Shown: piece by piece, positions 27,286-34,399 of the stretch
How the letters are laid out: each line of letters begins with the position of its first letter
How positions within the stretch are numbered: position 1 is the first letter of the stretch
Assembly: GCA_964483455.1 (NCBI GenBank)
Contig: CAZACK010000016.1
Coordinates: 1 to 64,000 of the forward strand
DNA length: 64,000 nt
Source of the DNA: CAYZJD01 sp964483455
GTDB taxonomy: Bacteria; Acidobacteriota; Terriglobia; Bryobacterales; Bryobacteraceae
Reading direction: 5' to 3'
Position numbers and translations under genes: made by a program
The notes under the pieces: generated by a model
The model's input: the letters and a program-made list of their open reading frames with translations, nothing else
The model's database searches: none
What the model was told of the DNA's origin: nothing

Positions 27286-28176
27286 ATGGCCGGACGACGG
27301 AGCACCGCCAGTCTCGATCTGACCGCCTTTCCTCCGTGGGCGGCCCGGAGTTACCACCGGCAGCTTTGCCTGGCCTGTATCTTCGACATCTACACCAAGC
27401 AGTTGGGGCTCGGCCCGCGTACGGCGTATTCGGAGGTCAAGCGCCACGCTCCATCGGTTGAGGAACTGACCGGACATCCGTTGACGCGTCCGTTCTTCGA
27501 AAGCCGTGAGAAGAACCCGCGCTGCCCCTACTGCAACGCCGCCAAACGGTGGCACGCGCGACTGGACACCTATCGTATTGAAGGCGGAAAGGCGACGGAC
27601 GCGGCCCGGCGGAAGCTGGTGCAGTCGCTGCCCGCCTCCGGCGAGCAGATCCAGTTTCTGGAGCAGAAAAGCACCAAACGCGCGGTCTTCTTCGAGTGGC
27701 TGGACCTGTTGGGCCATCGGTACGATTTCGACCAGGACGGATGGCTGGCCGAGGCCGCACGAAGCTACCTCGAGCGCAAGGATCCCAAGACGGACTGGAA
27801 CAGCGCGCTCGAGGGTGTGGCGCTCGTGCTGCCGTCCGGCAAGTTTGAAGAAGGATGGGAGAAGGAAGGGAACCGCCTGTACCTCGCTCCCTCGCTCTAC
27901 AACGAGATCCTGCTGGTGCAGTATCTGGTGAGCCGCTCCCACAAGGCTGGCGGGCGGACGTTTCAGGGCCGCCTGACGCTGATGGAGCTGCTGCGCCGCT
28001 TGCGGCGCGGCGGATACTTGAGCGAGCACGGCATCACCGAACGCGACCAGTTCGAAATCCTCGAGAAAGTCGTCGATGAAGTGACCGGAGGCGACGAGCC
28101 CGTCAAGCTCCACTACATCGTCGACCGCCGTGAGTTTCTCGACCAACTGAAAGCCGTCTACGCCAGAAAACGGTGA
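27286..28176 (+). CDS. Conserved-looking protein of unknown function with two Cys pairs
   Basis: From ATG 27286, with an AGGAAG site just before and a CATACT box at 27268-27273, this encodes 296 residues without signal or membrane segments. An early CLACIFD and a later CPYCNAAKRWHARLDTYRI could make one zinc site. The rest is helical and charged (FFEWLDLLGHRYDFDQDGWL; YNEILLVQYLVSRSH). I do not recognise the family. The stop codon lies inside a dispersed repeat (28166-28203) that also carries the stop of the gene at 37416. Codon use matches the neighbours, so it is probably native. Confidence 0.75.
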   Translation: MAGRRSTASLDLTAFPPWAARSYHRQLCLACIFDIYTKQLGLGPRTAYSEVKRHAPSVEELTGHPLTRPFFESREKNPRCPYCNAAKRWHARLDTYRIEGGKATDAARRKLVQSLPASGEQIQFLEQKSTKRAVFFEWLDLLGHRYDFDQDGWLAEAARSYLERKDPKTDWNSALEGVALVLPSGKFEEGWEKEGNRLYLAPSLYNEILLVQYLVSRSHKAGGRTFQGRLTLMELLRRLRRGGYLSEHGITERDQFEILEKVVDEVTGGDEPVKLHYIVDRREFLDQLKAVYARKR

Positions 28177-28203
28177 CAGGTTATGTAATCCCCAATTCTG
28201 CGG
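28166..28203 (+). repeat. Copy of the CGGTGACAGG repeat, carrying a stop codon
   Basis: AAAACGGTGACAGGTTATGT (from 28167) and the following AATCCCCAATTCTGCGG align with the left arm and loop start of the repeat at 38816-38901 (CGGTGACAGGCTACGCTTTC, CCCATTTCCGCGG). The TGA at 28174-28176 is the stop of the upstream gene. No inverted partner follows here, so it is a half copy. Confidence 0.65.
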
Positions 28204-28530
28204 TCGCCGTTTCTTCTTACCCCAGACGCTCGACGAGTAACTGCATGAGGACCGGATACGAAGTCGCCGCACACCACATCCAGTTTCTCGCCTTCCAGCA
28301 AACCGCCGGGGAGCGGCTCGGCCAGCTCCCGGCAAGAGCACGAGTTCGGAAACCCAGAGCAGAATCCGGAGAATGACACTGTGTGTGGGGACGCGAATCG
28401 AGCCACGCGAAATCACCGCCCGGCTCGGCCGATGTTCACGAAGTCATCGAAGCTGTGGCTGGTGGTGGAAGGTGCAAAGTGAGCCTGTTGGCGACGCGTG
28501 CGGTGTGTGCACGACTTCACCGTTCCGGCA
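28204..28530. other. Intergenic stretch with no recognisable gene
   Basis: This lies between the repeat copy and the Uma2 relic. I see no coding sequence with recognisable motifs on either strand, no tRNA and no convincing terminator. It belongs to a decayed region with lower coding order than its surroundings. Confidence 0.5.
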
Positions 28531-28895
28531 TCATGTGGAATGGAATATGCGGGCCAAGTCGATTTCGATATTCTGGTCCCGAGTCCGCAGAACGGCGTCC
28601 TTCGCTTCGAGATTGCCTTCCGCGGTGCAGATCCAGGCTCTTCTTGTTCGGGGATCAATGAGCCATACGTTGGGCACCCCGAAGGCGGGATAGTCATTGA
28701 TGCGCTCCTGCATGTCCCGCACGGTGTCTTCCCAGGGGAGCGAATCTCGATGCACAGAAAAGGCGGCCGAGTGAAGATCTGCTCTTGCGGGTCCGCTCCG
28801 GCCACGACGCAGATGTCAGTGACTCGCAACCGGTTGGGCGAAACCTGAACTCGCTGCTCCGGAAATACCTTGATACCCCACTCTCCTTCCCGGCT
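28531..28895 (-). pseudogene. Uma2 (DUF820) family nuclease-like gene, truncated and frameshifted
   Basis: From about 28892 downward one frame reads EWGIKVFPEQRVQVSPNRLR then VTDICVVAG..FLCIEIRSP. After a one-base shift near 28730-28740 another frame continues EDTVRDMQERINDYPAFGVP then NVWLIDPRTRRAW, ending IDLARIFHST at 28531. This is the PD-(D/E)xK-like Uma2 family, including the conserved CIEI and VWLIDP segments. The first 65-70 residues are missing, replaced by a fragment of an unrelated peptidase gene. The family is abundant in some cyanobacteria and acidobacteria and has no settled function. Confidence 0.8.
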
Positions 28896-28925
28896 GTAGA
28901 GGTGACTCCGAGAGAAGCATTGGCA

Positions 28926-29372
28926 GACGGTGATCTTGACCTTGGCCCGGCTGCTGGCGAAGACGACTTCCCATTCCACCAGCCCGGCGGCGTTCACCGT
29001 CATGCCTTCGGGGCCCTCCATCAGGAAATAGGTCAGCGCGTCTCCGTCGAGGTCCTCGGCGAAGATCTGATAGGTCCAGGTCTGCCCCATGCCTGGAGTG
29101 CCGGCGGGCTGGCTGATGATGCTCGGGTGGCGATTGCCCGGAGCGAGATCCGCCGGCAGATCGCCGGCGCCATCGAACACGAAGTTGTCGGCCTCGATCG
29201 CCCGGGCCGAATAGCCGAGCCCGTGGCGGGCGAACGTCCGCCAGATCGTCTCGCGGTTCGCGCCCCCGTTCAGGCCGCTGTCGGCGGCGACGATGGCGTC
29301 GCGAGCATCGACCATCGTCGGCCGGCATGGCAGCGTCTTGAAGCTGGCCACCACGAGCCTGTCGGCCGTGTT
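28926..29372 (-). pseudogene. C-terminal fragment of an M36 (fungalysin-type) metallopeptidase with Ig/cadherin-like domain
   Basis: The frame reads LVVASFKTLPCRPTMVDARD, then AIVAADSGLNGGANRETIWR and FARHGLGYSA, the C-terminal end of fungalysin-type secreted peptidases. A cadherin-like segment follows (PSIISQPAGTPGMGQTWTYQ; DLDGDALTYFLMEGPEGMTV). The zinc-binding HExxH core is absent, and the frame runs out of register into the Uma2 remnant near 28893-28925. A TGA lies just upstream of 29372, so no full gene exists here. It is a relic of a secreted protease. Confidence 0.75.
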
Positions 29373-29473
29373 CTGCCCTAATCACTGGTGAGAAACAGAA
29401 CCGGTAATCTCAGCTATCGTTCGAATTTCACCACTGGGCCGCGGGGAACGCGCGGGAAAACCAGGTTCAAGAA

Positions 29474-29493
29474 CTCTGTGCCTCCGTGGTTGA
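29474..29493. repeat. Short copy of the CAGAG-type dispersed repeat
   Basis: CTCTGTGCCTCCGTGGTTGA is a diverged copy of the family at 19253, 19611 and 20481 (reverse complement TCAACCACGGAGGCACAGAG). It lies between the M36 relic and the M48-like gene. Confidence 0.5.
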
Positions 29494-29499
29494 ACACTC

Positions 29500-30324
29500 C
29501 TATCGCCGTTCACCGGCGGCCGGCGCTTTCTGCTCCAGCGACGGCGGGGCCTGCTTCCGCTTCAAGGCCCTTGCCAGGCGCCCGCGCAGCCGCACATATG
29601 TCTCGGAAGTGACCGCGTAGTCCGGGGCCGGGGTGAATGACTCCTCGGCGTAGGTCCTCATGGCGATCAATTCCTCGGACGACATGCGGCCCGCCATTTG
29701 CGGCTGTTCGTACCGAAGCTTGTTGAAGAACTCGGACAGGCTGACCGGATCGAAGCCGGCGGCGTGGAGGTAGCGAACGGCGTCGGTGTCGGCTTTTCTT
29801 TCGGCGGCCCCGTAGCGGACGATCCAGCCGGAAGGCACTTCGTGTTCCTTCATCAGGCGCAGGCAGGAAGACCGCGAGGTGCCGAAGAAGTTCACGCGCA
29901 CCAGGTCGTACTGCGAGGTGTTCTGGCCGCGCGCGATGGTGTGCATGCGATGCCCTTCGGCAAGGTGCGCGATCAGGTGCGCCAGCACAGCGGCCAGTTC
30001 CGCCTCGCTCTCCGTCCGGAGAATCAAGCCGGTGCTGACGTAGATGAAGCCGCCAGGCAAGGCGAGCGAATAGATATCGGGGCTGTCGAGTACGCGCGCC
30101 GACACTCGTAATCCGGCGTGCCGCGCCAGCCGCTCGGCGAAGTTCCGCACATAGAGGGCCACCTCGGTGTCCTCCAGCAGCTTTTCGGTTCGCTCCGCTT
30201 CCCGCGCCAACCGAGCGCCGAGCGCCGTCTCCGCCCCCGAGTACGGCGGAGTCTGGGGGTCGCGGTCCTGTTCTTCCGTCAGCGCCGGGAGGAGAGCCGC
30301 GAAAACCGCCGCCATGAGCCGCAT
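29500..30324 (-). CDS. M48-like peptidase homologue lacking the catalytic glutamate
   Basis: The 274-residue protein has an N-terminal signal-like segment (LMAAVFAALLPALT) and an M48/Oma1-like core: SLALPGGFIYVSTGLIL, then AAVLAHLIAHLAEGH, then the third-ligand helix AERKADTDAVRYLHAAGFDP. In active M48 enzymes the zinc site is HExxH; here it is His116-Leu117-Ile-Ala-His120, so the general-base Glu is Leu. Both His ligands and Glu175 remain, so zinc could still bind. The rest of the gene is intact, which suggests a maintained pseudo-enzyme or a very recent loss. ATG 30324 or ATG 30315 is the start. Confidence 0.8.
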   Translation of the reverse strand: MRLMAAVFAALLPALTEEQDRDPQTPPYSGAETALGARLAREAERTEKLLEDTEVALYVRNFAERLARHAGLRVSARVLDSPDIYSLALPGGFIYVSTGLILRTESEAELAAVLAHLIAHLAEGHRMHTIARGQNTSQYDLVRVNFFGTSRSSCLRLMKEHEVPSGWIVRYGAAERKADTDAVRYLHAAGFDPVSLSEFFNKLRYEQPQMAGRMSSEELIAMRTYAEESFTPAPDYAVTSETYVRLRGRLARALKRKQAPPSLEQKAPAAGERR

Positions 30325-30381
30325 TGGATGGCGCCTCTGTGGATAGTGTAGGTCAAAACCGGGCTGCTAGGATGAGAGAGG

Positions 30382-30840
30382 ATGCTGCGCCTCCGATTGA
30401 CTCTGGCCGCCTGCCTGGCGGTCGTAGCCGTTGCCGGCTGCGGGCGGAGGCCGACGACGATGGACGAGTACTACACCCGCGTGGTGACCCTGCCGGGCGG
30501 CCAGAAAATTCGTGCGGAGGTCATGATGCATCCGACCGACATGATCCGCGGCATGATGTTTCGCGATTCACTCGCTCCCGACCGCGGGATGCTGTTCATC
30601 CATGCCGAGCCCGGGTTCTTCCCCTACTGGATGTATCAGGTGAAGATCCCGCTCGACATCATCTGGCTGGATTCGAGCCGGGCGATCGTGGAGATCTCGG
30701 CGAACACGCCGCCGTGCCGGTCGGAGGCCAAGGACTGCCCGAACTACGGTGGCCGCCAAAGGGCGCAGTACGTGCTCGAACTGGCCGGCGGGATGGCCGA
30801 CAAATACGGATTGCGGGCGGGGGACCGGATTATGTTCTGA
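30382..30840 (+). CDS. DUF192-family lipoprotein
   Basis: The 152-residue protein has a lipoprotein signal (LTLAACLAVVAVAGC, Cys near 20). A DUF192 domain follows: RAEVMMHPTDMIRGMMFRDS, DRGMLFIHAEPGFFPYWMYQ, IPLDIIWLD and YVLELAGGMADKYGL. The fold is a small beta barrel of unknown function, usually exported or membrane-anchored. TAGGAT (30368-30373) sits eight bases before ATG 30382 and only GAGAGAGG lies between, so the transcript may have a very short leader. The hairpin at 30849-30868 follows. Confidence 0.88.
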   Translation: MLRLRLTLAACLAVVAVAGCGRRPTTMDEYYTRVVTLPGGQKIRAEVMMHPTDMIRGMMFRDSLAPDRGMLFIHAEPGFFPYWMYQVKIPLDIIWLDSSRAIVEISANTPPCRSEAKDCPNYGGRQRAQYVLELAGGMADKYGLRAGDRIMF

Positions 30841-30848
30841 GGCGCTGG

Positions 30849-30868
30849 GGCAGGCGCTTTCGCCTGCC
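30849..30868. repeat. GGCAGGCG-CTTT-CGCCTGCC hairpin
   Basis: Perfect eight-base arms with a CTTT loop, between the DUF192 gene and larB. The same hairpin with flanking GGAACTGACT/GGAGCTGACT recurs at 35659-35690, so it is a dispersed repeat and not a private terminator. Confidence 0.75.
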
Positions 30869-30905
30869 AGGAACTGACTTTCATCATCCGGTCGAAAGGG
30901 AAGAC

Positions 30906-31652
30906 ATGAACAAAGAAGCCTTGCGGCGGCTGTTGGAACGCGTCAAGGGCGGCAAGCTGGATGTGGACGCGGCGCTGGAGCGCATGCGCCACATGCCGTT
31001 CGAGGACCTCGGCTTCGCCAAGGTCGATCACCACCGGGCGCTGCGGCACGGCATGCCCGAGGTCATCTTCGCGCAAGGCAAGACGCCGCAACAGGTCGTC
31101 TCGATCGCCGCCCGGCTGCTGAAGACCTCGAAGAACATGCTGATCACCCGCGCCGGCGCCGAGACCGCTTCCGCGGTGAAAAGGAAATTTCCCAGGGCCG
31201 AATACCTGCCGCTGTCGGGCACGATTCGCGTCTGGGGAGACCGCACCATCCGCGGCAAAGGCAAGATTGCCGTTGTCTGCGCGGGCACCAGCGACATCCC
31301 CGTGGCCGAGGAGGCTCGGGTTACCGCCGAGGTGATGGGCAACGAAGTGGAGGCGATCCACGACATCGGCGTGGCCGGGATTCACCGGCTGATGAACAAC
31401 CGCGAGCGGCTCATGGCGGCGCGCGTCGTGGTGGTCGTGGCCGGCATGGAAGGCGCGCTGCCGAGCGTGGTGGGCGGTCTGGTGTCCTGTCCGGTGATCG
31501 CCGTGCCGACCAGTGTCGGTTATGGCGCGAGCTTCCACGGGCTGGCGGCGCTGCTGGCGATGCTGAACAGTTGCGCCAGCAACGTGTCCGTGGTCAACAT
31601 CGACAACGGCTTCGGCGCTGGTTACGTCGCCAGTCTGATCAACCGCTCGTGA
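30906..31652 (+). CDS. larB: LarB, nickel pincer cofactor biosynthesis (P2CMN synthase)
   Basis: The 248-residue protein carboxylates and hydrolyses nicotinic acid adenine dinucleotide in the first step of the nickel-pincer nucleotide used by lactate racemase-type enzymes. An N-terminal segment (MNKEALRRLLERVKGGKLDV; ALRHGMPEVIFAQGKT) precedes a PurE-like AIR-carboxylase domain (VVCAGTSDIPVAEEA, VVVVVAGMEGALPSVVGGLV, GYGASFHGLAALLAMLNSCA). The ATG at 30906 has AAGGGAAG ahead. larC, larE and larA are not in the window, although LarB is usually clustered with LarC. The gene downstream is debris. Confidence 0.93.
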   Translation: MNKEALRRLLERVKGGKLDVDAALERMRHMPFEDLGFAKVDHHRALRHGMPEVIFAQGKTPQQVVSIAARLLKTSKNMLITRAGAETASAVKRKFPRAEYLPLSGTIRVWGDRTIRGKGKIAVVCAGTSDIPVAEEARVTAEVMGNEVEAIHDIGVAGIHRLMNNRERLMAARVVVVVAGMEGALPSVVGGLVSCPVIAVPTSVGYGASFHGLAALLAMLNSCASNVSVVNIDNGFGAGYVASLINRS

Positions 31653-31656
31653 CCGC

Positions 31657-31905
31657 GCCCTGTGGCGCTACCAGGTGGACGTGCGCATCGAGCCGGCCCT
31701 GCCGCCGGTTGTGCTGGCGATCAAGCACCGTGGGACCGGAATCGCGCCCGCGGACCGCGATACGATCTTCGAGAGCGACTACCGCGTGGCGAAAGATAGC
31801 GGCAAAGGCGGGTACGGACTCGGTCTCTACCCGGTGCGCCACGTGATGGAGGCGCACGGCGGGCGAGTGGAACTGGGGAGCGAGGCCGGGAAGGGAAGTC
31901 CTGCC
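31657..31905 (+). pseudogene. Histidine-kinase ATPase-domain fragment
   Basis: Directly after larB a frame reads PPVVLAIKHRGTGIAPADRD, then TIFESDYRVAKDSGKGGYGL, GLYPVRHVMEAHGGRVELGS and EAGKGS. These are the G1, F and G2 boxes of a HATPase_c domain. The N box and everything before it are missing, and the G1 Asp is His (HRGTGI), so it could not bind ATP normally. After about 31905 the frame no longer resembles a kinase. A different truncated gene starts in another frame. Confidence 0.8.
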
Positions 31906-31949
31906 GGGAGAAAGTCGGCGACGCCAGCGCCCGCGCGATCTACGAGCGG

Positions 31950-33074
31950 GTGGTCCGCGAGTTCGCCGATCAGCCCGCCGTCGCCGCCGAAGCCAGAGCC
32001 AGGCTCACCGGGATCGGAACATGGGCCTGGTGGATCAAGCGGGGTCTCGCCGATGTCCGGGTTGCTCACAGAATCCCGGCCAGCGTGGCCCCTCTGAACG
32101 TCGTCGTTGTCCCCAAGCGCTCGGAGTTGTTTGTCGGGACTGGCACCGGTGTCGCGATTATCGATGCCCGCCGCCGCGCGGTACTCCACGAAATCCCGTT
32201 AGGGGAGCCGGTCTTCTCGCTTGGTGCCGCGACGGACGGCTCGAAAGTGCTGGCCGGCCACTATTCCGGCAAGCTGCGAGTCATCGACACGGCGACCCGC
32301 ATCGCAACCACCGTGGCCATCCAGGGAGGGCTGGTCAATGACCTGTGCGTTACGCCGGACAGCCGCTGGGCCTACGTGGCGGCGCTGGAGTACGGCCTCA
32401 AGAAATTGAATCTCAAATCCAAGTCGGTCGTGACCGTCTGGATCGGCGGAAGCGTCGTCAGGCTGGCCCTGTCCCCGAACGGCCGCATGCTCTTCGCGAT
32501 CCTCGGACCTCCCGCGGCGGGCGGGTCTCCAGGACGCAACGCGATCGCATGGTTCGATGGAGACTCCGGCCACTTCGCGAACGCCATCACCGGCCTGCCC
32601 CTGGTCGCTTCCTGGCTCACGCTGACACCGGACGGCAGCCAGCTTTGGGCTGGCGCGGGCGAGGTCTGCAATTCCTCGGACTACGACCACCGCGGCTGCC
32701 CGGAGTTCCCCAGCAAAGCCATCCACGTGATTTCCACGGCCGGTCCACGACTCATCCGCACGCTCGGCTACGCGCCGCCCGGCCCCGGCTGGGCAGCCCC
32801 GTTTCCCGACGGCTCCATCATGACGCTGGGAGGAAACCAGGCCCTTCTGTTGGTTGACACAAAGACCCTGGAGGTTATCCGTCCTCTTCCGCTTATCCCG
32901 ACCGGCAATCCCGCGTTCTCCGCGGATGACGCCCAGATCTACGTCCCGCAGGGAGGTGAGCCCGCCATCGCCGTCCTCGAATTCGCCCCCATCCGCCCCG
33001 CCCCGCCAGCTACCCCTGGCGCCCCGCCGCCTTTGCCTGCACCCTCGCCCCGAACCGCTCCACGTTCACGATGA
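31950..33074 (+). CDS. YVTN-type beta-propeller protein, probably N-terminally truncated
   Basis: From GTG 31950, 374 residues hold six or seven propeller blades, for example LNVVVVPKRSELFVGTGTGV, KLRVIDTATRIATTVAIQGG, LVNDLCVTPDSRWAYVAALE and VRLALSPNGRMLFAILG. Upstream in the same frame, GDASARAIYERVVREFADQP resembles the TPR-like run of larger acidobacterial propeller proteins, so the true start was lost when the kinase fragment was joined. There is no signal peptide. The last 65 bases, a Pro/Arg-rich tail, overlap the end of the thioesterase gene on the other strand, so the original C-terminus may also be gone. Possibly a pseudogene. Confidence 0.6.
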   Translation: MVREFADQPAVAAEARARLTGIGTWAWWIKRGLADVRVAHRIPASVAPLNVVVVPKRSELFVGTGTGVAIIDARRRAVLHEIPLGEPVFSLGAATDGSKVLAGHYSGKLRVIDTATRIATTVAIQGGLVNDLCVTPDSRWAYVAALEYGLKKLNLKSKSVVTVWIGGSVVRLALSPNGRMLFAILGPPAAGGSPGRNAIAWFDGDSGHFANAITGLPLVASWLTLTPDGSQLWAGAGEVCNSSDYDHRGCPEFPSKAIHVISTAGPRLIRTLGYAPPGPGWAAPFPDGSIMTLGGNQALLLVDTKTLEVIRPLPLIPTGNPAFSADDAQIYVPQGGEPAIAVLEFAPIRPAPPATPGAPPPLPAPSPRTAPRSR

Positions 33075-33414
33075 ACCGCTCGTGGATTCCCTCGCCGATC
33101 TTCTCTGTTTCATCCCACGCCTCCACCTTGCAGATCACCCGGCGGTCTTCCACCGCCGTAATCTCGGAACGGAACGTGACTTGCATCCCAACCGGTGTGG
33201 CGGCCAGGTGTTTGACATCCACACGGGTGCCGACCGTGTCGTATCCCGGCTCCAGGTGGGGAAGAATTCCGTTGCGTGCGGTCATTTCCATGTAGCCGAT
33301 CATCCACGGGGTGGCCAGCACCCGGGCGGCTTCGGTCCCCAGAAAATCGACCGCTACCTCGTTCGTCACCAGGAGCTTGTGCTCGTGGACGGCGCCGACA
33401 GGAACGTTGGGCAT
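33010..33414 (-). CDS. Hot-dog-fold thioesterase of the FlK (fluoroacetyl-CoA thioesterase) type
   Basis: The 134-residue protein fits the FlK-like family. ATPWMIGYMEMTARNGI and TRVDVKHLAATPVG carry Thr35, Glu43 and His69. These correspond at a constant offset of seven to the FlK catalytic triad Thr42/Glu50/His76. It should hydrolyse small acyl-CoA thioesters; fluoroacetyl-CoA is not implied. TACGAT (33421-33426, minus strand) ends six bases before ATG 33414 with no Shine-Dalgarno, so it is one of the predicted leaderless genes. Its last 65 bases overlap the convergent propeller gene. Confidence 0.85.
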   Translation of the reverse strand: MPNVPVGAVHEHKLLVTNEVAVDFLGTEAARVLATPWMIGYMEMTARNGILPHLEPGYDTVGTRVDVKHLAATPVGMQVTFRSEITAVEDRRVICKVEAWDETEKIGEGIHERFIVNVERFGARVQAKAAGRQG

Positions 33415-33561
33415 GCGTCTATCGTACCGGATTGAGAAGGCTCAGGCGGATTCCCGCCAGGGATCCGGTAACAGATGAGTTGCTTTCCGCATCTAATGCC
33501 GTGTAGACTGAAAAAGAGCGGCGGATCGTTCGATCGTCCTCGGGCCGTTACAAAAGGATAT

Positions 33562-34311
33562 TTGTTGACTCTCGCGCGCAACATTCTGCTCAGCGGCATG
33601 TTGGCGAGCGGCTTATCCCTTGCGGATTCCAGCAGCGCCGCCGTCCCCGCTAACCCCCCGACCAGCGTCCTCACCCGGTACTTCGCCGCGATGGAATTGC
33701 AGCAGACCCGGCTCGAAGGCGCCCGGATGGAGGTCGACATCGAGGCCCAGCTCCCCCGGCTGAAGAAGCAAGGCAAGTTCCAGGCGCTGCGCCAGGTAAC
33801 CCGCGTGGGACAGGTGACCTACGACGCCGTCCGCTTCGTCGGCGACAAGATGGTGAAGAACGACGTCATCACCCGCTACCTCCAGGCCGAGGCGCAGGCC
33901 ATGAACGGCCACGTCAACGGCAACGGCAAGTCCCAGGACCTGCGCATCACCCAGGCAAACTACAAGTTCAAGTACAAAGGGATGATCAGCGTCAACGGCC
34001 GGCCGATGCACATCTACCAGTTGAGCCCGAAGAAGAAGCGGGTCGGACTGTTCAAAGGCGACCTTTGGATCGACGCCGAGACCTACCTGCCCTACCGCGA
34101 GACCGGCCGGCTGGTGAAGAATCCGTCGGTGTTCCTGAAGAAGGTCGAGTTCGTCCGCGATTACGAGTTCGTCAACGGCATGGCGTTGCCGAAGCGCATC
34201 GAGAGCCGTGTGCACACGCGGCTGATCGGGCGCGCGGAGCTGAACATCTCCTTCAACAACATCATGCCGCAGCAGCGCGCCCAGTTGAGCATCTGCCCCA
34301 TGGGCTGGTAG
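33562..34311 (+). CDS. Exported protein, outer-membrane lipoprotein-sorting-like
   Basis: The best start is TTG 33562 or 33565, with AAAGGA about six bases upstream, giving a signal peptide (LLTLARNILLSGMLASGLSL). ATG 33475 is further out and gives an improbable N-terminus. The mature part has long beta strands: ITQANYKFKYKGMISVNGRP, HIYQLSPKKKRVGLFKGDLW, DAETYLPYRETGRLV and INGMAL-type strands. These are reminiscent of the LolA/LolB or DUF-type half-barrels that handle lipids. A conserved-looking periplasmic protein; function not assigned. Confidence 0.7.
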   Translation: MLTLARNILLSGMLASGLSLADSSSAAVPANPPTSVLTRYFAAMELQQTRLEGARMEVDIEAQLPRLKKQGKFQALRQVTRVGQVTYDAVRFVGDKMVKNDVITRYLQAEAQAMNGHVNGNGKSQDLRITQANYKFKYKGMISVNGRPMHIYQLSPKKKRVGLFKGDLWIDAETYLPYRETGRLVKNPSVFLKKVEFVRDYEFVNGMALPKRIESRVHTRLIGRAELNISFNNIMPQQRAQLSICPMGW

Positions 34312-34364
34312 CCCGGCCGCCAAACCCCCAACATTCCGGTTCACGAAACCCGGCACCAGCCCCG

Positions 34365-34383
34365 CCCGCCGTGATATAAGTAA
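34365..34383 (+). promoter_or_regulatory. Shared promoter motif, copy 1
   Basis: CCCGCCGTGATATAAGTAA is identical over 19 bases to the sequence at 36133-36151. It contains an extended -10 (TG-A-TATAAG). Here it lies 17 bases before ATG 34400, with GGAGG between. Confidence 0.7.
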
Positions 34384-34399
34384 CAGCCGGAGGTCTTTC

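Noticed and set aside
30324..30905. N-terminal extension of larB
   Set aside because: This part overlaps the DUF192 lipoprotein gene in another frame, and larB has its own ribosome site and natural start at 30906.
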